Assembly (NCBI GenBank): GCA_031254225.1
Contig: JAIRUU010000037.1
Span: forward strand, 1-28,544
Direction: 5' to 3'
Source: Candidatus Elusimicrobium euhamitermitis
Lineage (GTDB): Bacteria; Elusimicrobiota; Elusimicrobia; Elusimicrobiales; Elusimicrobiaceae
DNA length: 28,544 bases
Positions within the stretch are counted from its first letter, which is position 1; every line of letters begins with the position of its first letter. The notes under the pieces are model-generated. The model saw only the letters and a program-made list of their open reading frames with translations. It did no database searches and was not told where the DNA came from. Below are positions 22,016 through 28,544 of the stretch, one piece after another. The position numbers and the translations under genes were made by a program.

Positions 22016-22033
22016 TTGATAATTTATTATCAA
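22016..22033 (-). promoter_or_regulatory. Putative Rex operator upstream of rex-hyd operon
   Basis: TTGATAATTTATTATCAA is an 18-bp perfect palindrome of the Rex size class (TTG...CAA ends, AT-rich core). It spans about -3 to +15 of the predicted start. A further half-site (TTATCAA, 22041-22047) lies nearby. Confidence 0.72.
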
Positions 22034-22037
22034 TATA

Positions 22038-22066
22038 ATTTTATCAATATATTATTTGCTAGTCAA
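22038..22066 (-). promoter_or_regulatory. Sigma-70-type promoter of the rex-hydrogenase operon
   Basis: On the minus strand TTGACT (-35, 22061-22066), 17-bp spacer, TAAAAT (-10, 22038-22043). The predicted start is near 22031, giving a leader of about 74 nt before the rex ATG at 21957. Confidence 0.75.
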
Positions 22067-22110
22067 TATGTTGTAGAACGCCGTCGTGAGACGGCCCGCG
22101 TAAGGAGGCG

Positions 22111-22409
22111 TTTTTTAAAGATTTTTATAATATGCAATTTGACGGCGGCCGCGCTTCCGGCAAAGCTTCGCCTGGCAGATACACGGCGCCGTTTACCGCG
22201 GGCGGCGGGAACGGTTTAACTTTCGGTACTGCGGCGTCCGCAATGATGATGGGGATAAGAGAACCCGAGGGTTTGAACGATCGGGAATTTTCCTGCTGCT
22301 TTCAAAAGTTTACGGATGGGATATTATAAAAGACCGACTGGCGCTCCGCGCTGTAAATGAAAGTAATGAAAAAATAAATATGATATTTGAAGAATTTGAT
22401 TGCCGGTAA
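22111..22409 (+). pseudogene. Truncated, frameshifted copy of the NlpE/META lipoprotein gene
   Basis: From TTTTTTAAAGATTT onward the DNA follows the 3' ~300 nt of the gene at 12335 (QFDGGRA, then GIREPEGLN, then the SKVYGWD region and a FEEFDCR end). The 5' two-thirds are absent. A single-base loss near 22281-22295 shifts the frame, giving an early TAA at 22327-22329. Restoring it recovers LLSKVYGWDIIKDRL and the full C-terminus ending in TAA at 22407-22409. No promoter or start belongs to it. Divergence at many sites suggests an old duplication. Confidence 0.82.
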
Positions 22410-22422
22410 ACTGAAAAACCGA

Positions 22423-22456
22423 AGGCGGCCCCGCGTTAAACCGCGCGGGGCCGCCT
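22423..22456 (-). terminator. Terminator after the nitroreductase gene
   Basis: AGGCGGCCCCGCG (22423-22435) pairs with CGCGGGGCCGCCT (22444-22456), 8-nt loop. On the minus strand the hairpin is followed by TCGGTTTTTC, so it ends the sdaA-nitroreductase transcript. Confidence 0.82.
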
Positions 22457-22465
22457 GTCAAAAAA

Positions 22466-22975
22466 TTACCACTTCTCAAAATGCACTTTCGCGGCGTCGT
22501 AACGGTCTTCGGGCGTTTTTTCCTCGGCCGCGGTTCCTATGACGGCTATTCCCAGCGGCATTATATGCGCCGGCAGGTCAAAAGCTTTTTTAATAGCGCT
22601 CACTCTTTCTTCGCGCGGATAAACGCCCAGCCACACGCTGCCCAGGCCCATGTCGGTGGCCATGAGAAGAATATTTTGCAGCGCGGCCGAACAGTCGCCC
22701 GGCCAGTAGCCCACGGGGTCCTTCGTCGTATTTCCGCAGACTATTATTACGCACGGAGCTTCTTTAATCATGCCCGCGTACGGGTGCGCGGCAAGCACTT
22801 TGTCCAAATTTTTCCTGTCCCTCAGAACCAGAAATTCCCACTCCTGCATATTTCTCGCCGTCGGCGCGGCCATGGCCGCGGAAAGCAGTTTTTTAACCTG
22901 CGCGTCGGTAACGGGCGCGCCGGGTTTATATTTTCTTATGCTGCGTCTTTTAAAAATTATTTCTGCCGTTTCCAT
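22466..22975 (-). CDS. Nitroreductase-family FMN oxidoreductase
   Basis: 169 aa, a compact single-domain member. The N-terminal RRSIRKYKP is the FMN-phosphate-binding 'RRSxRxY' motif. AMAAPTARNMQEWEFLVL and the C-terminal GLGSVWLGVYP (NADPH/FMN loop) follow, plus PLGIAVIGT. It probably reduces nitro-compounds, quinones or other small substrates with NAD(P)H in the cytoplasm. The start overlaps the sdaA stop by 1 nt (TAATG), so the two are co-translated. Confidence 0.93.
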   Translation of the reverse strand: METAEIIFKRRSIRKYKPGAPVTDAQVKKLLSAAMAAPTARNMQEWEFLVLRDRKNLDKVLAAHPYAGMIKEAPCVIIVCGNTTKDPVGYWPGDCSAALQNILLMATDMGLGSVWLGVYPREERVSAIKKAFDLPAHIMPLGIAVIGTAAEEKTPEDRYDAAKVHFEKW

Positions 22976-24225
22976 TATTTACCCTCCTTCTTTTTCCAGA
23001 ATTTGTTTTCAAATTTAAATCTGTTTTTAAATTTATCTTTAAAAAATTTTGCCAGCCCTCCGGCGGAAGTTTCGCGGTAATCGCTTTTCATGTCCCGTCC
23101 GGTCTGCATCATGGTTTCCAAAACTTCGTCGTATGTAACGCGGTGTTCGCCGTCGGAGGCTATGGCGTAAGTCGCGCAGTCCATGGCGCGCGCGGCGGCA
23201 AGCGCGTTGCGCTCTATGCACGGTATTTGCACCAATCCGCCTATTGGGTCGCACGTCAGGCCAAGATGGTGCTCAAGCCCCATTTCCGCGGCGTAAGCTA
23301 TGCGTTTATTATCCCCGCCTTCAAGCTGGCAGGCTGCGGCGGCGGCCATGGCGCAGGCTATGCCTATTTCGCCCTGGCACCCTACTTCCGCGCCGGAAAT
23401 TGACGCGTTCGCTTTTGCAAGGTTTCCGACGAGGCCGGCCGTCGCAAGCGCGCGTATGATAGCCGCGTCATGGTATTCAAAAATTTCTTTTGTCAGCCGC
23501 AGTACTGACGGAACCACGCCGCAGGACCCGCAGGTGGGCGCCGTGACGACGGTGCCTCCGGCGGCGTTTTCCTCGGCGCAGGCAAGCGCGTATGAAAATA
23601 AAGTGCTCATGCGCTGCACGTAAGGCGGCGCGGTCTCCGCTTTTCTGAAAAATCTTTTGGCTTTGCGTTCAAGGCGCAAATCTCCAGGCAGCGCGCCGCG
23701 TTTTTCCAGCCCGCGCTCAATGGTTTTCTGCATTTGTTCCCATATATAAGCCAGAAACGCCCAAATATCTTTTCCCTCAACGTCTTCCACATATTCCCAG
23801 ATGGGGATTTTATGCTCAGCCGCGTAATTCAAAATGGTTTCCATATTTTTGTGCGGATAAACGGAATCCTCTTTTTTATCCGCCCCGTCGGAAATATCGC
23901 CGCCGCCGACGCTGTAAACGGTTTTTGAGTTCAGCAAATTGCCGGCCGCGTCATAAGCTTCAAACTTCATTCCGTTGGGGTGGAAGGGCAAAAATATTTT
24001 ATATTCCCAAATTATTTCAACGGGTTTCGGCGCAAGGCCGGCAATAACCGCTACGTCGGTCAAATGCCCCTTGCCGGTCATGGCCAGGGAACCGTACAAA
24101 TAAACTTTAAATCTGTCCGCGTTTTTATTTTCGGCCAAAAAGTTTTCCGCCGCCTTGCGCGGCCCCATAGTGTGGCTGCTGGAGGGCCCCATGCCCGCCT
24201 TATAAAGTTCACGTATGCTCTTCAT
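22975..24225 (-). CDS. sdaA: L-serine ammonia-lyase (Fe-S L-serine dehydratase), single-chain
   Basis: 416 aa. It combines the beta-like N-terminal part (SSSHTMGPRKAA with the SSHT substrate motif, about 15-25) and the alpha part (PTCGSCGVVPSVL, EVGCQGEIG, LTCDPIGGLVQIPC). The conserved Cys that bind the [4Fe-4S] cluster are present. It converts L-serine to pyruvate and ammonia, a likely route of amino-acid fermentation. It is a little short for the fused type, mainly in the N-terminal ACT-like part. Upstream, TATAAT at 24232-24237 (minus strand) is so close to the ATG that the message might be leaderless. No ribosome-binding site is visible. Confidence 0.92.
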   Translation of the reverse strand: MKSIRELYKAGMGPSSSHTMGPRKAAENFLAENKNADRFKVYLYGSLAMTGKGHLTDVAVIAGLAPKPVEIIWEYKIFLPFHPNGMKFEAYDAAGNLLNSKTVYSVGGGDISDGADKKEDSVYPHKNMETILNYAAEHKIPIWEYVEDVEGKDIWAFLAYIWEQMQKTIERGLEKRGALPGDLRLERKAKRFFRKAETAPPYVQRMSTLFSYALACAEENAAGGTVVTAPTCGSCGVVPSVLRLTKEIFEYHDAAIIRALATAGLVGNLAKANASISGAEVGCQGEIGIACAMAAAAACQLEGGDNKRIAYAAEMGLEHHLGLTCDPIGGLVQIPCIERNALAAARAMDCATYAIASDGEHRVTYDEVLETMMQTGRDMKSDYRETSAGGLAKFFKDKFKNRFKFENKFWKKKEGK

Positions 24226-24303
24226 AAAAATATTATAGCTAATATCATAGACAACGGCTGTGCCCGCCTACGCTGCGCTACGGCGCGGCCAGGGCTTCGC
24301 GTT

Positions 24304-24506
24304 CGTTTGCTGTTTCGCTCCCGTTGGTCGCTTGGTTGGGAGTTAAAAATTTCTTCGGCTTTTGGACGATTTTCAATTTTTCCGGCCCTCGCCGTACGCT
24401 CCGCTTTAAGTACTTGCTCAGGCCGGAGAAAATTGAAAATCATCTCAAAATCCTGTGAAATTTTTCTTACGGACGACTGAACGGCGGAACAGCAAACAGC
24501 GGAACG
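24304..24506. repeat. Large imperfect palindromic element upstream of sdaA
   Basis: The core hairpin is 24368-24387 against 24421-24441 (GATTTTCAATTTT..CCGGCC, one bulge), with a 33-nt loop. Outer arms pair less well: GTTTGCTGTTTCGC near 24304-24318 against GCGGAACAGCAAAC near 24484-24497, and AAAAATTTC near 24345-24353 against GAAATTTTT near 24457-24465. No protein is encoded with any support. In build it resembles the element at 892-1075 but not in sequence. Confidence 0.7.
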
Positions 24507-24538
24507 GCGGTAACGACACAGCAGCATTTTATGCCTTT

Positions 24539-24648
24539 CCCCTCGCCCCTTGCGGGAGAGGGGTAGGGGTGAGGGGTAGCGTTAGAGACAGGAAAAATCT
24601 GAAACAGTATTTCTTCCTCTCTCTAAAAGGGAGAGGGCAGGGTGAGGG
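24539..24648 (+). repeat. Two direct GC-rich repeats of a widespread palindromic type
   Basis: Copy 1 at 24539-24576 (CCCCTCGCCCCTTGCGGGAG, then AGGGGTAGGGGTGAGGGG). Copy 2 at 24616-24648 (CCTCTCTCTAAAAGGGAGAG, then GGCAGGGTGAGGG). Each has a small hairpin and a G-rich tail, spaced about 40 nt apart. Sequences of this 'CCCTC-loop-GAGGG-AGGGTGAGGG' build recur in many unrelated bacterial genomes (memory only). They lie just downstream of mtaB. Confidence 0.68.
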
Positions 24649-24669
24649 TTCTGCACACAAAATGGTGCT

Positions 24670-25893
24670 TTATATAACTGTGCCGCGCAAAAGGTCATTT
24701 TCCGCGGCGGTTATTTTTATATTTAGTAAAGAGCCGGCCTGCGCGGGCTGGGAAAAAGTTACTCTTAAAAAATTGCCGCTTACGCCGGAGGTTAGGCCGT
24801 TTTTGGTTTTTTCGGCCAACACTTCCAACGTTTTGCCGGCTTGCGAAGCGGCAAAATCAGCGCGCAGTATTTTATCCAGTCCGCGCAGTTTGTCCGCGCG
24901 GTTTTTGACGGCTGCGGGCGGCAGCTGCGGCAGTTTTTCGGCGGCGGTCATGGGGCGGGGGGAAAAACTGAAAACGTGCAGGCCGCTCAGTTTTAATTTT
25001 TTTATAAAGTTATAAGTTTCTTCAAAATCTCCGTCGGTTTCCGTCGGGTATCCGGCGATAACGTCCGCGTAAATGCCTATATCGGGGAAAATTTTTCGCA
25101 GTTCCGAAACGCGGCCGGCGTACTCCGCCGCGGTATAACGGCGGTTCATGTCTTTTAAAATTTTATCAGAGCCGCTTTGCAGCGGAATGTGGAAGTAGTT
25201 GCAAAATTTCCCGCCGCCGGTTTTGGCGGCTGCAATCAAATTGCCAGTCACTGTATTAAGTTCAATGGAAGAAAATCTTATGCGGAATTTGCCCTGCAGC
25301 TTAAAAATTTCCGCTGCCAAACCCGCCAAATCCGCGCCGGTAGCAGGGCATTTATAGTTACCTATATTTATCCCCGTCAGCACTATTTCGCGGAAATTTT
25401 TTGAGATTAAATTTTGTATCTCCGCCGTAACGTCCGCCAGCGGTTTTGAGATTTTTTTGTTGCGCGCAAAAGGCACAATGCAGTAGGAACAAAAACAGTC
25501 GCACCCGTCCTGTATTTTGACAAAAGCGCGGCTCCTGCCCTCCGCGCCGGAAACGGTCCAGCAGGTATCTTTGCCAAACAATTCGCGCGCCAGTTCATAC
25601 TTGTCAATAATCCGCGCTTTCGGGAATTTTTTTTTAATTTTGTCGCCGTGCGCGGCGGAGTAACAGCCGGTGAGCACAAGTTTTGCGCGCGGGTTTCTGG
25701 CCAGAATCTGGCGCGTCATTTTTTCAACGTCGCTGTCCGCTTTTGAGGTTACGGTGCAGGTGTTTAGGACGGCAATCTCTGCGTCTTCAAAATTTTTAAC
25801 AAACTGCGCGCCCTGAACCGCGAACATTTCTTTGATAGCCTGAGATTCTGTCTGGTTAACGCGGCAGCCAAAGGTTTTTATAAATACTTTCAT
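24670..25893 (-). CDS. mtaB: tRNA (N6-threonylcarbamoyladenosine(37)-C2)-methylthiotransferase
   Basis: 407 aa. UPF0004 domain (about 1-110): FIKTFGCRVNQTESQ, VLNTCTVT and TGCYSA, with three Cys for the auxiliary [4Fe-4S] cluster. Radical SAM domain (about 125-340) with DGCDCFCSYCIVP (C-x3-C-x2-C), ILTGINIGNY-like sheet and IPLQSGSDKILKDMNR. The C-terminal TRAM-like part (about 345-407) is short. It adds a methylthio group to t6A37 in tRNAs reading ANN codons. It is last of the overlapping minus-strand run, with ATGA overlap to rsmE. Confidence 0.93.
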   Translation of the reverse strand: MKVFIKTFGCRVNQTESQAIKEMFAVQGAQFVKNFEDAEIAVLNTCTVTSKADSDVEKMTRQILARNPRAKLVLTGCYSAAHGDKIKKKFPKARIIDKYELARELFGKDTCWTVSGAEGRSRAFVKIQDGCDCFCSYCIVPFARNKKISKPLADVTAEIQNLISKNFREIVLTGINIGNYKCPATGADLAGLAAEIFKLQGKFRIRFSSIELNTVTGNLIAAAKTGGGKFCNYFHIPLQSGSDKILKDMNRRYTAAEYAGRVSELRKIFPDIGIYADVIAGYPTETDGDFEETYNFIKKLKLSGLHVFSFSPRPMTAAEKLPQLPPAAVKNRADKLRGLDKILRADFAASQAGKTLEVLAEKTKNGLTSGVSGNFLRVTFSQPAQAGSLLNIKITAAENDLLRGTVI

Positions 25894-26573
25894 AATGACA
25901 GCGCGATTGCGGCGGCGGCAAGAGCCGCGGTTTCCGCGCGCATTATGTTTACGCCGAGCGCGGCCGTTTGCGCGCCGCGCCCTAGCGCCAATTCAATTTC
26001 CCGCTCCGTAAATCCGCCGACGGGGCCTATAAAAATTCTAATATCTTTTTTGCCGGAAATAATTTTGGAAAGCGGAGTATTTGTCTCTTTCTCATAAGCG
26101 ATAATATCGCCCGCGGCAAGCGCGTTTTCAAACTTTTGCGGCGGCAGTATTTGCGGGATTAAAGAAGTTTCGCACTGCTTGACCGCGGCGAGTATGACAG
26201 CGCGCCAGCGGTCATTTTTAGAATCCCATTTTTTTGAAACGTCGTGTTCCGTGCGTTTGGTTATGACGGGCAGAAAAGCGCGTACGCCCAGCTGCGCGCC
26301 TTTATCCAAAATTTCTTCCGTTTCAGTTCTTCCGACGGGGGAAAAACATAAAGTTAAATTTTTTGGCGGCAGTTTTAACGGAATTTCACCGGTGATACTG
26401 CCCTGCACAAGCGTTTTGCCGGCGCTTTCTATGACGGCGGAATATTTTTTAACGCCGTCAAAAATTTTAATGCCGTCGCCGTTTTTCGCGCGCATGACGC
26501 CGGTCAGGTGGCGCGCTTCGCCGCCTTTGATAATAAATTTCCCGCCGGCAATTTCCGCTTGGTACTGTGGCAT
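25890..26573 (-). CDS. rsmE: 16S rRNA (uracil1498-N3)-methyltransferase RsmE
   Basis: 227 aa, SPOUT family. The N-terminal PUA-like domain has EARHLTGVMRAKNGD. The SPOUT domain has FSPVGRTETEEILDKGAQLGV, then the AdoMet-binding knot FIGPVGGFTEREIELA and LGVNIMRAETAALAA. In the knot IGPVGG replaces the usual IGPEGG. The enzyme methylates U1498 of 16S rRNA. It overlaps mtaB by 4 nt (ATGA) and touches the GDYXXLXY gene by 1 nt. Confidence 0.93.
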   Translation of the reverse strand: MPQYQAEIAGGKFIIKGGEARHLTGVMRAKNGDGIKIFDGVKKYSAVIESAGKTLVQGSITGEIPLKLPPKNLTLCFSPVGRTETEEILDKGAQLGVRAFLPVITKRTEHDVSKKWDSKNDRWRAVILAAVKQCETSLIPQILPPQKFENALAAGDIIAYEKETNTPLSKIISGKKDIRIFIGPVGGFTEREIELALGRGAQTAALGVNIMRAETAALAAAAIALSL

Positions 26574-26986
26574 CAGGGTTTTAACTCCTTTAGATTTTCA
26601 TCGGCAAGACCTGCCAGCAGGACGCTTGTAATCTGGACGCCGTTGTCGCTGCCTTTTAAAATAGCGTATTTCGCGCGGGAATAAATTTCCGCGTGGCCCT
26701 CCTGAAAAAAGAAAGAATCAGGTTTGTGCTTTAAAACAATTTTACAGATACATCTGTCGCATTCATAAGCGCGGGCTATATTTTTGTCGTCAAGTTTAAG
26801 GCAAAAGGAATCTTCGGCGTAGCGCAGCGCCATATAATCGCCCTGCATTAAGGAGCGCGGGTCCGTCGGGCGCAGTTCCATATAGAAAGTTTGGCCATTT
26901 TTTAAAACCATTTCTTTTTGCCAAACGGCGTAAACAAGCGCGGCGCAAATTAAAAATATAAAAAGTAAAAAAAGTTTAGCGCGCAT
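26573..26986 (-). CDS. GDYXXLXY-family membrane-anchored protein
   Basis: 137 aa from ATG 26986 (GGAGG 4 nt upstream, so the spacing is tight). An N-terminal hydrophobic helix (LFLLFIFLICAALVYAVW) is followed by a periplasm-facing domain with ELRPTDPRSLMQGDYMALRYA. That contains the G-D-Y-x-x-L-x-Y signature (PF14345 from memory). The family is usually encoded with DUF2157 and DUF4401 membrane proteins, as here. Function unknown. It overlaps the end of the DUF4401 gene by 11 nt. The frame is open to 27004 only with a TTG start. Confidence 0.86.
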   Translation of the reverse strand: MRAKLFLLFIFLICAALVYAVWQKEMVLKNGQTFYMELRPTDPRSLMQGDYMALRYAEDSFCLKLDDKNIARAYECDRCICKIVLKHKPDSFFFQEGHAEIYSRAKYAILKGSDNGVQITSVLLAGLADENLKELKP

Positions 26987-28046
26987 AAAACCTCCGTACC
27001 GCAAGCCGCAGGCCGAACAAAAATAAACCGCTTGCCATGAGCAGCAGAGATTTTGTCATCAGCGAAACCTGCAGGCTGTAATAAAGGTAAACAATGCCGC
27101 CGGCCAGCGTTGCGTAGCCGAGAATTTCAATGCTCAAATCCTCAAAAAATTTGCCGAGCAGCAGGAAAAACAGCCCGTAAAGGACCGGAAGATTAAAAGG
27201 CAGCAGCGCAAAAATTAAGACGGCAAAAACCAGATAGTCGTCATGTTTAATTTTCGCGGTAAATTTTTTATAAGCCAAAAACATCAAGCCGAAATAAATA
27301 ACCAAAACCATTTTCTGCCAGTTGAAAACCACGTCCAGGTAAGAGGATTGCAGTTTTGCGTCAACGCCGTCAAACCAGCCCGCCGACGCGAAGAAAACGA
27401 CAAAAATTGACGGGATTAACGCCGAGGTTATTAACGCCCACGCGGCCGGATTAAAAAGTTTTTTGCGCGCCGCGAAAATAATGCCCGCGCCCATAAAGAA
27501 AAATAAAATTACCGGCGCGAAATCTATATTTTGAACGCGGTGCCAGCGCGGCATCATAAAGAAATATTTAACGTAAACGCAGACTGCGAAAACGAACACC
27601 GCGATAAAACGGTCTATGAAATTATCAAAAAATTTATACGGTATAACGGCCATAAAAAAACTTAAAATTAAAAAGCCGTCTATTTCCAGTCTCATATTCT
27701 CAGCGCCCGCAAAAATGCATACGCGGCCGAACAACATGGCAACAAGCAAACACTGGTCAAAGAAAAAACCGAGCATGGGGCCCAGGCGCGGCAGCGCGAA
27801 TTTTTTTAATAGTATTGCCGCGGCCATGGATATGACGCCGACGGCGATATACGCCTCGCCATCCAGCAGCATATATGAAAACGCGCCCAGGGCCGAGAAG
27901 AAAAGTATTGAAGACGCAAACGCGCCCGCGCCCAAAATTATTTTTATGATTACGGGCATGTCGCCGTTTTTGCCGCTTTGTAAAATTGCCCGCGCGGCGG
28001 TCTTTTTATCTTCGGGGACATAACTCAGCATTTGCCCGTCAGTCAT
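26976..28046 (-). CDS. DUF4401-type polytopic membrane protein
   Basis: 356 aa. After a ~30-residue cytoplasmic N-terminus it consists of about 11 to 12 hydrophobic helices with few loops, ending in RRFYAR. Charged residues are sparse, and a PRWHRVQNIDF loop sits in the middle. It matches the pattern of DUF4401 membrane proteins, which pair with DUF2157 and GDYXXLXY proteins. The trio may form a membrane complex. No function is known to me. It overlaps the DUF2157 gene by 8 nt and the next gene by 11 nt. Confidence 0.8.
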   Translation of the reverse strand: MTDGQMLSYVPEDKKTAARAILQSGKNGDMPVIIKIILGAGAFASSILFFSALGAFSYMLLDGEAYIAVGVISMAAAILLKKFALPRLGPMLGFFFDQCLLVAMLFGRVCIFAGAENMRLEIDGFLILSFFMAVIPYKFFDNFIDRFIAVFVFAVCVYVKYFFMMPRWHRVQNIDFAPVILFFFMGAGIIFAARKKLFNPAAWALITSALIPSIFVVFFASAGWFDGVDAKLQSSYLDVVFNWQKMVLVIYFGLMFLAYKKFTAKIKHDDYLVFAVLIFALLPFNLPVLYGLFFLLLGKFFEDLSIEILGYATLAGGIVYLYYSLQVSLMTKSLLLMASGLFLFGLRLAVRRFYAR

Positions 28047-28544
28047 TTTCCGCCCCCTTTATTTTATTGTGAATTTTGACGAGCGCAAAACCTGCTAAGC
28101 CGGAAATAATTAAAATCACAAGCCCCATTCCCCACATGCCGTCAATAACTTCAAGACGGGCAAATTTGACTATAATCCAAAATCCCAATCCGCCGAGCGA
28201 AAGGCCCAGAAAATAAATATTCGGTTTTTTGAAAAAATAAACGTAAAACAGAAAAGCGGCCCAGAGCGGCATTATATTCTGCGACAACAAAATCTGAACG
28301 GAGTAGAAAGGGCAATAACCGTCGGCAATACAATGCGTGGCGCCCGGGACGGAAGAAATGCCCAGGCACGCCAGTACGGTAAGATAAGTGTTAAGCAGAT
28401 ACGTAAAATAAGGGGCCTGTTTTACCGTCTTAAAAGGCAGCAGCGTGATAAGCAAAAGGATAAAATTTACGGCGAACCAACACCATATTGCAAGCGCCGG
28501 CGGATAAAAAGCCAGAGTCACGTTAACCAAAATTACGAACAACA
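28039..28544 (-). CDS. DUF2157-type membrane protein (partial, 5' end beyond window)
   Basis: The last 167 codons of a gene that continues past the right edge. At least four or five hydrophobic helices are seen, with a Cys pair loop (HCIADGYCPF) and a short basic tail (VKIHNKIKGAEND). By position before DUF4401 and GDYXXLXY it is the expected DUF2157 protein. Its N-terminal DUF2157 signature lies outside the window. Confidence 0.75.
   Translation of the reverse strand, partial: LFVILVNVTLAFYPPALAIWCWFAVNFILLLITLLPFKTVKQAPYFTYLLNTYLTVLACLGISSVPGATHCIADGYCPFYSVQILLSQNIMPLWAAFLFYVYFFKKPNIYFLGLSLGGLGFWIIVKFARLEVIDGMWGMGLVILIISGLAGFALVKIHNKIKGAEND

Noticed and set aside
22080..22095. Small hairpin GCCGTC-GTGA-GACGGC next to the hyd promoter
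   Set aside because: A 6-bp stem with no T-run. Could be chance, not reported as a feature.
24222..24527. 101-codon minus-strand frame
   Set aside because: It is made up of the palindromic element, has Arg/Ser-rich low-complexity composition and no ribosome-binding site.
24455..25015. 186-codon plus-strand frame containing LAPCGRGVGVRG and LSLKGRGQGEG
   Set aside because: These peptides are the usual spurious translation of GC-rich CCCTC/GAGGG repeats, and the rest is the antisense of mtaB.
1..28544. CRISPR arrays, rRNA genes, intact insertion sequences
   Set aside because: No regularly spaced repeats, no rRNA-like stretch and no full transposase were seen on either strand.

Overview
This window most likely comes from a strictly anaerobic, diderm, probably gut-associated bacterium. 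My best guess is the phylum Elusimicrobiota (Elusimicrobium-like). That assignment rests on recall of the style of the type IV pilin, the trimeric [FeFe] hydrogenase and the DUF2157/DUF4401/GDYXXLXY trio, not on a search. Oxygen-independent metabolism is indicated by the electron-bifurcating-type hydrogenase, the Fe-S serine dehydratase and the absence of respiratory genes. An outer membrane is indicated by the fimbrial usher.

Layout. 1-2241 (+): end of prs, then rplY, pth and a secreted tyrosine-phosphatase-like gene. A ~185-bp nested palindrome sits between rplY and pth and supplies the pth start codon. 2249-3100: a small membrane protein gene diverging from tRNA-Asp(GTC) through overlapping promoters, then two hairpin terminators. 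3142-5671: a GIY-YIG gene followed by a visibly AT-richer accessory island on the minus strand. The island holds a DUF5677-like protein, a large protein with a HEPN-like R-x4-H motif, a translationally coupled small secreted protein, and the C-terminal stump of a serine recombinase. 5687-10423 (-): a four-gene chaperone-usher fimbrial operon whose subunits look like DUF4402 proteins. 10424-13773: a 31-bp perfect hairpin, a small basic Lys/Phe-rich protein, an SGNH hydrolase, a cold-shock protein, an NlpE/META lipoprotein and a type IV pilin. 13770-13988 is a decayed gene.

14043-21957 (-) is the centrepiece, a six-gene operon: rex, hydC, hydB, hydA, a PAS-containing sensory [FeFe] hydrogenase (HydS-like) and a SpoIIE/PP2C phosphatase. 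It is driven by a near-consensus promoter whose start site overlaps an 18-bp Rex-type palindrome. Read together, Rex would couple transcription to the NADH/NAD+ ratio, HydABC would interconvert H2 with NADH plus ferredoxin, and HydS with the phosphatase would form a second, H2- or redox-sensing signalling layer.

22111-22409 is a frameshifted partial copy of the lipoprotein gene at 12335. 22466-24225 holds a nitroreductase and sdaA. 24226-24669 is gene-free and filled with palindromic and GC-rich repeats. 24670-28544 (-) is a tightly overlapped run: DUF2157, DUF4401, GDYXXLXY, rsmE and mtaB. No CRISPR array, rRNA or intact insertion sequence was seen. The strongest leads for something undescribed are the 3.4-5.7 kb island and the long palindromic elements. 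The hydrogenase sensing module is the best-supported integrated system but belongs to a known type.
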